Of a DNA stretch of 64,000 nt, positions 10,468 to 20,200 are shown one piece after another. The first letter of the stretch is position 1; every line of letters begins with the position of its first letter. The position numbers and the translations under genes are program-made. Source of the DNA: Actinomycetota bacterium (GTDB lineage: Bacteria > Actinomycetota > Thermoleophilia > Solirubrobacterales > Solirubrobacteraceae); contig WLNJ01000004.1 of NCBI GenBank assembly GCA_009699865.1, forward strand, positions 19,479 through 83,478, read 5' to 3'. The notes under the pieces were generated by a model. It saw only the letters and a list, made by a program, of their open reading frames with translations. It made no database searches and had not been told where the DNA came from.

Positions 10468-12120
10468 CTACCGGGTCAGCTTCTTGTAGCTGATGCGATG
10501 TGGCCGGTCAGCAGCTTCGCCGAGGCGCTCGCGGCGGTTTTCCTCGTAGGCCTCGAAGTTACCTTCAAACCAAACGACCTCTGAGTCACCTTCGAAGGCG
10601 AGGACGTGGGTAGCTACGCGGTCAAGGAACCACCGATCGTGCGATGTGACCACGGCGCAGCCGCCGAATGAGAGCAGTGCCTCTTCGAGCGCACGGAGAG
10701 TGTCGACATCAAGGTCATTGGTCGGTTCGTCAAGGAGAAGCAGGTTGCTGCCCTCTTTGAGGAGCTTGGCGAGGTGAACGCGGTTGCGTTCACCGCCGGA
10801 GAGCTTGCCGACCTTCTGCTGCTGGTCTCCACCGCGGAAGTTGAATGAGGCGGTGTACGCGCGGCTGTTGACCTTCTGGTCGCCAACCATGATGTGCTCG
10901 TCGCCACCGCTGATTTCCTCCCAAACATTCTTCTCGGGGTCAAGTGAGTCGCGGGACTGGTCAACGTAGCCAAGCTCGACTGTCTCGCCGAGAGTGAGCT
11001 TGCCTGCGTCAGGCTCCTCTTGCCCGGTGATTAGCCGCATCAGGGTGGTCTTGCCTGCGCCGTTGGGGCCAATCACGCCAACAATGCCGCCTGGCGGAAG
11101 GGTGAATGAGAGGTTTTCAAAGAGGAGCTTGTCGCCGTAGCCCTTGGTCAGGCCGTCAGCCTCAACGACAATTCCGCCAAGCCGTGGGCCGGCCGGGATG
11201 TGGATTTGGACGCTGCCGAGGTCGACATTGCGGTCCTCTGCCAGGAGGGCTTCGTAACGGTTGAGTCGGGCTTTTGGCTTGGCCCGGCGGGAGGAGGAGT
11301 TCATCCGAACCCACTCCAGCTCCTGCTGGATTGTCTTCTGGCGGGCGGAATCCTCACGCTCCTCTTGGGCCATGCGCTTCTGCTTCTGCTCAAGCCACCC
11401 GGAGTAGTTGCCCTCGAACGGGATGCCCTTGCCGCGGTCAAGTTCCAGGATCCAACCGGCGACGTTGTCGAGGAAGTACCGGTCGTGGGTTACGGCGACG
11501 ATGGTTCCCGGGTATTCGGCAAGGTGTTGCTCAAGCCATGCCACGGATTCGGCATCAAGGTGGTTGGTTGGCTCATCTAACAGCAGCAGGTCAGGCTTCT
11601 TCAGCAGGAGCTGACAGAGGGCCACACGGCGCTTCTCGCCGCCGGAGAGCTTGCTGACATCAGCATCAGCGGGCGGGAGGCGCAGAGCGTCCATTGCAAC
11701 GCTGAGGGTTGTGTCGAGGCTCCAGCCGTCGACTGCGTCGATCTGCTCCTGCAGGCGGGCAAACTCGTCAGCGGTTTCGTCAGAGTAGTTGGCGGCAAGT
11801 TCGTTGAATCGGTCAAGCAGAGCCTTTGTTTCGCCCATGCCTTCTTCAACATTGCCAAGCACATCCTTGGTTTCGTCAAGCTGTGGCTCTTGCTCGAGGA
11901 TTCCTACGGTGGCGCCCGCTAGGAGGGTTGCGCTACCGCGGTAGTCGGTGTCCATGCCGGCCATGATCCGAAGCAGACTTGACTTGCCTGAGCCGTTGTA
12001 TCCGAGCACGCCAATCTTGGCGCCTGGGTAGAACGCAAGGGTGATGTCCTCAAAGACCTTGCGGTCTGGGAGATGGGTCTTGGAGAGACCCTTCATGGTG
12101 TAGATGAACTCGCCGGCCAT
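10468..12120 (-). CDS. ettA: Energy-dependent translational throttle protein EttA (ABC-F ATPase)
   Basis: A soluble ABC-F protein that binds the ribosomal E site and gates translation according to ATP/ADP ratio. From the chosen ATG at 12120 it has 550 residues, close to the usual 555. The N-terminus MAGEFIYTMKGLSK is characteristic. Two nucleotide-binding domains are seen: Walker A GYNGSGKSS and GPNGAGKTT, signatures LSGGEKRRVAL and LSGGERNRVHL, and Walker B/catalytic Glu LLLLDEPTNHLD and LLLLDEPTNDLD. An inter-domain arm carries many Arg/Lys/Glu residues. The frame is open 13 codons further upstream, but conservation begins at MAGEF. No Shine-Dalgarno is evident at either candidate start. 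Confidence 0.95.
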   Translation of the reverse strand: MAGEFIYTMKGLSKTHLPDRKVFEDITLAFYPGAKIGVLGYNGSGKSSLLRIMAGMDTDYRGSATLLAGATVGILEQEPQLDETKDVLGNVEEGMGETKALLDRFNELAANYSDETADEFARLQEQIDAVDGWSLDTTLSVAMDALRLPPADADVSKLSGGEKRRVALCQLLLKKPDLLLLDEPTNHLDAESVAWLEQHLAEYPGTIVAVTHDRYFLDNVAGWILELDRGKGIPFEGNYSGWLEQKQKRMAQEEREDSARQKTIQQELEWVRMNSSSRRAKPKARLNRYEALLAEDRNVDLGSVQIHIPAGPRLGGIVVEADGLTKGYGDKLLFENLSFTLPPGGIVGVIGPNGAGKTTLMRLITGQEEPDAGKLTLGETVELGYVDQSRDSLDPEKNVWEEISGGDEHIMVGDQKVNSRAYTASFNFRGGDQQQKVGKLSGGERNRVHLAKLLKEGSNLLLLDEPTNDLDVDTLRALEEALLSFGGCAVVTSHDRWFLDRVATHVLAFEGDSEVVWFEGNFEAYEENRRERLGEAADRPHRISYKKLTR

Positions 12121-12217
12121 TAAGCAATGGAGCATAGGACGCAAAGGCGCGCTTCGCATATTGGATCGGAGGTAGGTGGTTGTCTGACTGACAGCGGGCG
12201 CGGTACCTTTGTGGGCT

Positions 12218-13471
12218 ATGGCCTCCGAGATCCTTGACGTTGAACAGTCGCTTCTGCTCCTAGAGCTTGAGGCCCCGTTCGATAAGCGGCAGGTTCAGCT
12301 TGCCCGTCGAAAGATGGCGAAGCGCTGGCATCCAGACATTGCACCGAAGGGCAAGCAGATGGAGCATGAGCATCATCTCCAGGCCATCAATCGGGCCGCT
12401 GACCAGTTGGAGTCGTTGGCGGAGGACTCTCGCGGCGGTTTGGTCTCACGTAATGCTGTGCGGGCTTCCGCGGCAGCAGCCAGAAAGGCCCGCGAGGAAG
12501 CCGGTCAGAGGGCTTATGAGGCAGAGGAGCGCGCAAGGGCAGCTGCCAAGGACCAGGCCGTGCACGACCCGTTCCGTTCGCGCGTGCCGGACCGTTCAGT
12601 TGTTCATCGTTATGCCCGCTGTCTTTCGTATCCGGAGTGGGGTGTTGGTTCGGTCAACGGCATTTACTTCACGGGTGAGGGCGGACCGAGCGACCAGTGG
12701 GCAAGGGCAACTTTTGCAGTGGGAATCAGGACTGTCCCGGCCGGTTCGCTTCAGTACGTCGAGTTCGGTGTGCCGGATGAGGCTGCCGACCGTGTTGAAC
12801 GGTTTATGACTGCTGCCGCGCATGCCTTGGCTGAGGGCGACCCTGACCTCGCAGCCAAGCGCTTGGTGTACGCCCGCAACGCCTCTCCGCACGATCCTGT
12901 GGTCTTGCGCCAACTCGCCTCAGCCTTCCTCCAAGCCAGTAACTACCCGGCGGCTGCCCGTGCAGCACGGGACTGGGTCAAAGTTGAGCCTGACAGCCCT
13001 GGCGCGCACAGATTCACCGCTCGCATCTACGAGGCGATGGGGTCGTGGGGTCCAGCGTTGGACAGTGCCCGCCTTGTTTGTGACCTGAGGCCAGCTGACC
13101 CTGATGCGTGGGCCCGGGTTGGGCGGATCAGCCTCAAACGCCATGACCGGGCGCTTGCGAGGGAGTCGTTTGAGCGGGCCCGCGCTGAGGGCGCTGGGGC
13201 GGAGATCCTGCTTGACCTCGCGCTGGTTCGTCAGCTCGAAGGCGATGTTGGTGGTGAAGTGCAGGCATGCCATGAGGCAACGCTGATTGACCCGGATTGG
13301 CCAACAGCATGGTCGCGCTACGCCCATGCCCTTGCCAAGACTGACCGCAGGACTGACTGCCGCACAGCTTGCGAGAAGGCCCTCTCGTTCGGCCCTGACC
13401 GCGAGGTCAGTCAGCTCGTGCAGTGGTTGGATGACAGTGAGCCCAAGGCAATCACCGCATCAGCGGCATAG
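12218..13471 (+). CDS. J-domain protein with C-terminal TPR repeats
   Basis: About 417 residues. The N-terminal 60 residues look like a divergent J domain: helix II QVQLARRKMAKRWHPD carries the HPD tripeptide needed to stimulate an Hsp70 ATPase. A charged, Ala/Arg/Glu-rich helix follows (about 80-120), then a beta-rich segment, then from about residue 195 helical pairs resembling tetratricopeptide repeats (PDLAAKRLVYARNASPHD, ESFERARAEGAGAE). A co-chaperone or scaffold role is inferred. ATG at 12218 is preferred over the in-frame TTG three codons upstream. It is divergent from ettA across a 97-bp gap and lies 9 bp ahead of nucS, so the two are probably co-transcribed. Confidence 0.75.
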   Translation: MASEILDVEQSLLLLELEAPFDKRQVQLARRKMAKRWHPDIAPKGKQMEHEHHLQAINRAADQLESLAEDSRGGLVSRNAVRASAAAARKAREEAGQRAYEAEERARAAAKDQAVHDPFRSRVPDRSVVHRYARCLSYPEWGVGSVNGIYFTGEGGPSDQWARATFAVGIRTVPAGSLQYVEFGVPDEAADRVERFMTAAAHALAEGDPDLAAKRLVYARNASPHDPVVLRQLASAFLQASNYPAAARAARDWVKVEPDSPGAHRFTARIYEAMGSWGPALDSARLVCDLRPADPDAWARVGRISLKRHDRALARESFERARAEGAGAEILLDLALVRQLEGDVGGEVQACHEATLIDPDWPTAWSRYAHALAKTDRRTDCRTACEKALSFGPDREVSQLVQWLDDSEPKAITASAA

Positions 13472-13480
13472 GCTGACAGC

Positions 13481-14161
13481 GTGCGTTTGATCGTTGCCCA
13501 ATGCGAAGTGCGGTACACGGGCCGGGCCGAGGCCTTCCTTCCTGACGCGCTGCGTCTGTTGATGATCAAGGAGGACGGGTCGGTGATGGTCCACGCAGAC
13601 ACGGGTGGTTACAAACCTCAGAACTGGATGACCCCTCCAACCGTGATTGAGGAGGACGGTGACCCTGTCACCAAGATCGTGATCCGTAAGAAGGCCGGCA
13701 AGACTGAGGATCGGCTTGAGATCACCATCACCAAGGTCCATTCCGACGTCACCCATGACATGGGGCAGGCTGGATCACTTGAGAAGGACGGGATTGAGAA
13801 GGACCTTCAGGCCGCGCTTGCCGAGGCGCCCCACTGGTGTGGCGAGGGCTTCCGCCTTGTCAGGCGCGAGTGGGCAACAGACATTGGGCCAGTTGACCTG
13901 ATGTGTCGTGATGGCGAGGACGGTTGGATTGCTGTTGAGGTCAAGCGCCAGGCGACCATCGATGCGGTTGAGCAGCTCAGCCGCTATCTGGAACGCATCC
14001 GCCTTGACCCGGCTATGGCCGATTGCCGTGGCGTGTTGGTTGCCGAGAAGATTCGTCCTCAGGCCGCGGTGCTTGCTGAGAGCCGAGGGATTGCCTGCGT
14101 TGAGGTTGACCTAGCCGTGGTGCGCGGTGAGCGCGAACCTGACCTGACGCTGTTTGGCTAG
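13481..14161 (+). CDS. nucS: Mismatch-specific endonuclease NucS (EndoMS)
   Basis: 226 residues matching actinobacterial NucS, which cuts both strands at mismatches and replaces MutS/MutL repair in these bacteria. The N-terminal part MRLIVAQCEVRYTGRAE and the tail ending DLTLFG (beta-clamp-contact-like) are characteristic. The PD-(D/E)XK nuclease site is visible as Asp139 (GPVDLMCRDG) and Glu153/Lys155 (AVEVKRQ). It starts with GTG 9 bp after the J-domain gene. Its stop overlaps the convergent TetR gene by 4 bp. The presence of nucS is a strong actinobacterial marker. Confidence 0.95.
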   Translation: MRLIVAQCEVRYTGRAEAFLPDALRLLMIKEDGSVMVHADTGGYKPQNWMTPPTVIEEDGDPVTKIVIRKKAGKTEDRLEITITKVHSDVTHDMGQAGSLEKDGIEKDLQAALAEAPHWCGEGFRLVRREWATDIGPVDLMCRDGEDGWIAVEVKRQATIDAVEQLSRYLERIRLDPAMADCRGVLVAEKIRPQAAVLAESRGIACVEVDLAVVRGEREPDLTLFG

Positions 14162-14784
14162 TTGGTCAGGGCGGGCAGGGTTGTTGCGAACAGGCTCGTG
14201 AAGCGCAGGACAGCTGCCGCCTCGCAGTCCTCGCGGGAGATGTGGCCAGTCCGCCATGCGTGGATCAGGACTTCAAGTGCACGCAGCTCCGCGTAGATCA
14301 CAGTCCTGGTCAGTGGCGAGTCATCAAGCCCAAACGGCGGGTACGAGGAAATCATGGCGGCGATGGCCTGCTGGGTCTCTTCCCAGCGCTGTCCAATCCC
14401 CGATCCGGCAAGGTCCCGGCCCGGTCCAAAGATCCAAGCGCCAGGCGTTGCCTCAGCCCAATCCAGACCACGGTTAACGATGACCTCCACTCGGGCACGG
14501 GTTTGGTCGGGCGTGGACCTGATCCCTTCGGGCAGGTCAGCGAGGAGCCAAGGGGCTTGCGTAACGAACTCGTCAAAGAGCACGTTGGCCACAGGCCCGA
14601 CGCCACCACCGGGGAAGTAGAGCTGGACCAGCTGGCGCGAAACTCCGGCCTCGTCTGCGATGTCGCGGAGCGAGCAGTCTGGGTCCCGCGCGAAGCATCG
14701 GTTGGCCGCATCAAGGATCAACGCGCGGCGTTGAGGCGGTGAAAGCCTTTCTCGGTCTTCGATTGGCTTGGAGACGCGTGCCAT
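14158..14784 (-). CDS. TetR-family transcriptional regulator
   Basis: 208 residues with an N-terminal helix-turn-helix: RRALILDAANRCFA, then SLRDIADEAGVSRQLVQLYF, the TetR DNA-binding pattern. The C-terminal ligand domain is helical and not assignable. It is transcribed away from the crotonase and mmsA genes from a 52-bp divergent gap. By position it may control that acyl-CoA/semialdehyde pair or itself. I could not see a clear palindromic operator in the gap. Confidence 0.88.
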   Translation of the reverse strand: MARVSKPIEDRERLSPPQRRALILDAANRCFARDPDCSLRDIADEAGVSRQLVQLYFPGGGVGPVANVLFDEFVTQAPWLLADLPEGIRSTPDQTRARVEVIVNRGLDWAEATPGAWIFGPGRDLAGSGIGQRWEETQQAIAAMISSYPPFGLDDSPLTRTVIYAELRALEVLIHAWRTGHISREDCEAAAVLRFTSLFATTLPALTN

Positions 14785-14836
14785 AGCCCGATCCTAACCC
14801 TTACCCCAAGCGGCTGATTCCCGTACCCTCCAATTC

Positions 14837-15610
14837 ATGACCGAAACCCCAGAGGCAGTACTTACAGAGGAGCGCGATGGCGTTCTCATCATCACCATCA
14901 ATCGTCCAGAGGCCCGCAACGCCGTAAACGGCGCTGTTGCCCAAGGTTTGGCTGACGCTGTTGCCCATCTTGATGCCACGGAATCACTCCGGGTTGGCGT
15001 GCTCACCGGTGCCGGTGGCGCGTTCTGCTCAGGCATGGACCTGAAGGCTTTCATGCGTGGCGAGCTTCCTTTCCTGGAGGAAGGCGGCTTTGCCGGTATC
15101 GCTAAGAAGGGACCCAAGAAGCCACTTATTGCAGCGATCGAAGGATTCGCTGTTGCTGGAGGCATGGAGATCGCACTTGCCTGCGACCTGATCGTTGCTG
15201 CCAAGGGCGCAAAGCTAGGTATTCCAGAGGCCAAGCGCAACCTTGTTTCCGCCGGTGGAGCACTCCTGCGACTCCCTAACCGCATTCCGTTCCACATTGC
15301 GATGGAGATGGCCCTTACGGGTGATCCAATCAGTGCAGAGCGCGCCTATGAGGTTGGCTTGGTCAACCGTGTTGCTGAGGCTGGCGGCGCTGTTGACGCA
15401 GCTATTGAACTGGCCGGCGCGATTAGCGTCAACGGTCCACTTGCCGTCTGGGCAAGTAAGGAAATCCTCACCAAGGCAGTTGACTGGTCTGAGGCTGAAG
15501 GTTGGGACGGGCAGGAAGCAATCGTCGGCCCAGTCTTCACCAGTGAGGATGCCCAAGAGGGCGCTCTTGCTTTTGCGGAGAAGCGCAACCCAGTTTGGAA
15601 AGGTCGCTGA
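14837..15610 (+). CDS. Enoyl-CoA hydratase/isomerase family protein (crotonase)
   Basis: 257 residues of the crotonase fold, acting on CoA thioesters. The oxyanion-hole region GAGGAFCSGMDLKAF and the two acidic residues of true hydratases are both present: Glu in GGMEIALACDL and Glu in GIPEAKRNLVSAGG. This supports syn-hydration of 2-enoyl-CoA rather than a catalytically silent homologue. It resembles mycobacterial EchA-type proteins. Its ATG is 52 bp from the divergent TetR gene and it is followed after 30 bp by mmsA. The pair could serve branched-chain amino acid or short acyl-CoA breakdown. Confidence 0.9.
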   Translation: MTETPEAVLTEERDGVLIITINRPEARNAVNGAVAQGLADAVAHLDATESLRVGVLTGAGGAFCSGMDLKAFMRGELPFLEEGGFAGIAKKGPKKPLIAAIEGFAVAGGMEIALACDLIVAAKGAKLGIPEAKRNLVSAGGALLRLPNRIPFHIAMEMALTGDPISAERAYEVGLVNRVAEAGGAVDAAIELAGAISVNGPLAVWASKEILTKAVDWSEAEGWDGQEAIVGPVFTSEDAQEGALAFAEKRNPVWKGR

Positions 15611-15640
15611 TACCGAGCATCGCGCGGGTATCGTGGACAC

Positions 15641-17113
15641 ATGGCCACAACAGCACCTGAAACAGGCAAAGTGATTGGCAACTATGTTGGCGGCCAGTTC
15701 GTTGACGTTGACCCTTCACGCGACCGCCTTGAGGACCGCAATCCTGCAACCGGCGAGGTCCTTGCCCAAGTACCGCTCTCAGGCGCGGTGGAGGTTGAGG
15801 CAGCCGTAGCGGCAGCGCGGACAGCGTTCCCGGCGTGGCGGGCAACAAGCCCGATGGTCAGGGCCCGTGCGGTGATGAAACTGCGTGAGGTGCTTGATGC
15901 TCACCGGGAGGAACTAGCTCGGTTGGTTACAACCGACATGGGGAAGACCTTTGATGATGCGTTCGGTGAGGTTGGCCGCGGGATCGAATCAGTTGAGCAC
16001 GCGTCTGCCATTCCAGTTCTCCTAAAAGGCGAGAACTTGGAGGGCATTGCCACCGGTGTTGATGTTGAGCTGGTGCGCCAGCCAGTAGGAGTGATCGCAG
16101 CGATCACACCGTTCAATTTCCCGGCAATGATCCCGCTCTGGTTCCTTCCTTACGCGATCGCTTGTGGCAACACCTTCATCCTCAAGCCAAGCGAGCAGGA
16201 CCCACTTGTCTCAATGCGGATCATGGAGCTGATTGATGGCATTGATGAGATCCCCAAGGGCGTAGTCAACCTTGTCAACGGTGGACGCGATTGCGTAGAG
16301 GCAATTCTTGAGAGTCCTGGCATCAACGGTGTTTCCTTTGTTGGCTCTGCAACAACGGCGCGGATCATCGCAACCCGCTGCGCTGAGGTTGGCAAGCGTT
16401 GTCAGGCCCTCGGTGGTGCCAAGAACTCAATGGTCCTGATGCCCGATGCGGACCCGGATGTAATGACCCAAGGCGTTCTAGGGTCAGCTTTTGGCGCAGC
16501 AGGGCAGCGCTGCTTGGCCGGTTCAGTCGCAGTACTCGTTGGCAGCAAGGACGAGCAGGACAGAACTCTTCAGCTTGTTGTTGAGGCAGCATCGAAGCTT
16601 GTAACTGGCGATGGGGCTGACCCTGCCACGGATGTCTGCCCGGTTGTTACGCCTGCTTCTCGTGAACGGATTGAGGCTGAGATTGCCGCCGCTGAAGCTG
16701 GCGGTTGCGAGATCGTGCTGGATGGCCGTAGGGAGGGCGGCCCTGGCGGCGCCGAGCTGGCCCCAACAATTATTGATGGCGCCGGCCCTGACCACAATGT
16801 GATCCGCGAAGAGCTGTTTGGCCCTGTTCTGGCAATCACCCGGGCTGCTGACCTTGCCGAGGCACTTGAGCTGGTCAACGCATCCCGCTATGGCAACGCA
16901 TCTGTGATTTTCACTTCTTCAGGCAAGGCCGCTCGTGATTACCGCTACGGCGTTGAGGCAGGCATGGTTGGCGTCAACGTTGGTGTGGCAGCGCCTGTTG
17001 CCTGGTTCCCATTTTCTGGTTGGAAGGACTCCATTGACGGGGACCTTCATGCCAACGGCAGTGATGCTGTGCGGTTCTACACGCGCAGCAAAGTAGTTAC
17101 TAGCCGCTGGTAG
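15641..17113 (+). CDS. mmsA: CoA-acylating methylmalonate-semialdehyde dehydrogenase
   Basis: 490 residues. It oxidises methylmalonate or malonate semialdehyde to propionyl- or acetyl-CoA with NAD+ in valine, inositol or propanoate metabolism. It belongs to the aldehyde dehydrogenase superfamily with nucleophile Cys291 (GQRCLAGS). MmsA-typical features include the start GNYVGGQFVD, the ITPFNFPAMIPLWFLPYAIA stretch, and GGAKNSMVLMPDAD where other ALDHs have a general-base Glu (ELGG). The absence of that Glu fits the CoA-dependent subclass. It follows the crotonase after 30 bp. A strong promoter candidate for the next gene lies beyond its stop. Confidence 0.92.
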   Translation: MATTAPETGKVIGNYVGGQFVDVDPSRDRLEDRNPATGEVLAQVPLSGAVEVEAAVAAARTAFPAWRATSPMVRARAVMKLREVLDAHREELARLVTTDMGKTFDDAFGEVGRGIESVEHASAIPVLLKGENLEGIATGVDVELVRQPVGVIAAITPFNFPAMIPLWFLPYAIACGNTFILKPSEQDPLVSMRIMELIDGIDEIPKGVVNLVNGGRDCVEAILESPGINGVSFVGSATTARIIATRCAEVGKRCQALGGAKNSMVLMPDADPDVMTQGVLGSAFGAAGQRCLAGSVAVLVGSKDEQDRTLQLVVEAASKLVTGDGADPATDVCPVVTPASRERIEAEIAAAEAGGCEIVLDGRREGGPGGAELAPTIIDGAGPDHNVIREELFGPVLAITRAADLAEALELVNASRYGNASVIFTSSGKAARDYRYGVEAGMVGVNVGVAAPVAWFPFSGWKDSIDGDLHANGSDAVRFYTRSKVVTSRW

Positions 17114-17176
17114 CCCACCGAGGGCTTAAGGCTGACGTTCCCTTAGCGGCGCCACGACCAGACCACAGGTTCCCTG

Positions 17177-17205
17177 TTGCAGAAGTAGTTTCCATCAACT
17201 ATCCT
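17177..17205 (+). promoter_or_regulatory. Sigma70-type promoter candidate for the secreted repeat protein
   Basis: TTGCAG at 17177-17182 and TATCCT at 17200-17205 are separated by 17 bp, close to housekeeping-sigma consensus and spacing. Transcription would start near 17212, giving a leader of about 60 bases before the ATG at 17274. An AGGAG at 17261-17265 sits 8 bases upstream of that ATG. Pattern match only. Confidence 0.5.
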
Positions 17206-17273
17206 TCCGCGCGTCTGTTCTAACCACCGTTAGAATTCTCCGGATTCATCCAACAACAGGAGCCCCCGCCCAG

Positions 17274-20200
17274 ATGCGCACCCGCACATTCCGCAAGTTC
17301 AGCCTCGTTCTCGCAGCGGTTCTCTCCTTCTCTGCGCTTGGGGCGGTGGGTGCCACGCCGGCTTCGGCTGACACTGCGACTTGGCTTGGCCAGTCAGGCG
17401 GCGGGCAAGTCCACGAGTGCGCGGTGCGCACGGACGGCAGGGTCAAGTGTTGGGGTTACGACAACCCTAGCGGGTACCTTGGTGGACCTCGGGACTTGGC
17501 TGCTTATCCGTTCACAGTAAACTTTGTTACCGGCATTACTACCGCTACCAAGGTAGCTGTCGGCGGCTACAACACCTGCATCCTCCTCGCCGACACGACC
17601 GTCAAGTGCATGGGCGACAACACAGCGGGCCAGATCGGTGACGGAACAAACATCGCCAGGAACAACACGCCGACCACAGTCACAGGCCTGAGCGGGGTCA
17701 AGGATGTTGTCACCGGTGGCTCCGTGTCTGGAGACCAACACGCCTGTGCGCTCCTGCTTGACGGCAATGTCAAGTGCTGGGGGGCTAACCGTTACGGACA
17801 GCTCGGTGACGGCACCTCAACCGACCGCTGGGTTCCGGTCAGTGTCAGTGGAGTCACCAACGCAGTCAGCATCGCAACGACTGACCAGACAGTTTGCGCA
17901 GCGCTTGCAACAGGCGCCGTCAAGTGCTGGGGGTATGGCGGCCTGGGTCTTCTAGGCAACGGTAACGGCGCCTACACGACCGCCAATTACTCGCGGACAC
18001 CTGTAACAGCCAACGGTGTCACCAATGCAGTCAGCGTCGCAACGGATTGGGTTAACCGAACGGTATGCGCGACAACTACCATCGGCGAGGCCTACTGCTG
18101 GGGTGGCGTCGCTAGCTCCGTTCCCGGGTTCAACGGGCCTGGCCCGGTCAAGATCACCGGAGTCACCGGCGCAAAGCAGTTCATCCCGGGTGGGTGCTGG
18201 ATCACCTCCACCAACACCGTCAAGTGCTTCAGCAAGTTGAACAACTACGGCGAGCTGGGCGCCGGCGCTGTCTGCCAACCTTGGCCTGGCGTTACCTGCC
18301 CGGCTACAAACGCTCCAGGGGCCGTGGTCCCGAGCCTTTCCAATGTCGTGCAGCTTTCAGGCTTCGACTCGAGGCAATACTGTGCCCGGCTTGCCGACGG
18401 TTCGATCTACTGTTGGGGCGACAACATCTACGGGATTGTTGCCAACAAGAGTGCGCCGACACCATCGGGATCCATCCAAGACCGCCAGGTACCTACACCG
18501 CTGAGGATCTTTGAACTCAGCGCGCCACCTGTCATCACATCGGCCCCGGCAACTCCGTCCAATGCGACGAGCGGCACGGTCTCCTTCTCGGCAGACGCTG
18601 CGGCCACAGCGGAATGCAAGGTGGGCACGGGCGCATGGACTGCCTGCACCAGCCCGTACTCGTACTCGGGCCTTGCCGGCGGGTCACACACCTTCTCGGT
18701 GCGTACTACCGAGACGGGCGCAAGTGCCTCACCAGAGGTCAGCACCACCTTCGCGATTGACATCACAGCTCCGGTCGCGCCGACGATCAGCGCTGGGCCG
18801 CTGGCTAACAACATCGCAATCAACACCACCTCGGGCAGCTTGACCTTCACAGGAGAATCCGGTGCCAGGCTGGAGTGCCATCTCGACAGCGGTGCTTGGG
18901 CAACCTGCACCAGTCCGTTCGCGTTCAGTGGACTGGCAGACGGAGCTCACACATTCGGCGTTCGTGCGATTGACGCGGTAGGCAATGTTGGTGCCGTAAC
19001 TACCCGCAGTTGGACGGTTGACACGACAGTCGCCCCGCCTGTTATCACGCAGAAGCCACCAGTGTTGGGGCCGGGTGGCGTTGCGCAGTTCCGCTTCACT
19101 GGCGAAGCTGTCAGCTCCTACCAGTGCTCAATCGACAACGGTGTTACCTACCAAGCCTGCGGCACAAACACCAGCAACTACTGGATGAATTACTACTTCA
19201 ACGGCACCGGCGGTACGTACACTTTCCTTGTCAAGCAGAAGGACCAGGCAGGAAACGTAAGCGAGCCCGCCAGCTGGACTTTCACCCTTGACAGTCTCGC
19301 CCCGGTCGCACCGGTAATCACCAGTGGCCCGGATGCCGTGACAAGCAGCACCACCGCCACCTTCACCTTCACCGGCGAGGAGGGAGCAACCTTTGAGTGT
19401 CACGTTGACGGCGGGCAATACTCACCTGGCACGGCCTGCACCAGCCCGGTCACTTACTCGAATGTGCGCCCCGGTTTCCACACGTTCTACGTGACTCAAA
19501 AGGACGCCGCCGGCAACATCGGCTGGACGGCTGCTTCGCGGTCGTGGACAGTTGGCTCAGTCAATCCGCCACTCATCAGCAGCGTGCCGATCGGCACCGT
19601 CGGCGACACGTCGGCCTCGGTCTTGTTTTCAATTGGTGCCGGCAACACGGCTATCTGTTCAGTGGATGGGGCTGCCTATGCCCCGTGCACCAGCCCGCTT
19701 GCATTGACAGGACTTGCAGACGGGGTTCACAGAGTGCAGATCAAGCAGGTAAGCCCAACCCTTGGAACAAGTAACCCTGTGACTGCCAGCTGGACAGTTG
19801 ACAACACAGCCCCGTTGGAGCCCCACGTCACAAAGGTTCCCGCTGACCCGAGTAACAGCTCCTCGGCTTCGATCGAGTTCACAGGCGAGGCAGGATCAAC
19901 CTTTGAGTGCCAGCTTGACGGCGGCACCTGGGGCGCCTGCACCAGCCCGTTTACGACCTCGGGTCTTTCTGAGGGTGACCACAACATGAAGGTCAGGGCG
20001 ATTGACGCGGTCGGGCACGAGAGTCCTGAATCGGAGGTCGACTGGATTGTTGACCTCACTGCGCCTGACGCTCCTGCAATCACTGCGCATCCGGCAACAC
20101 TTGCCAACAGTGCAACGGCCGACTTCTCGTTCACTCCGGAGGAAGGCGCGACGACTGAGTGCCAGATCGACGGCGGTGTTTGGACTGCCTGCACGGCACC

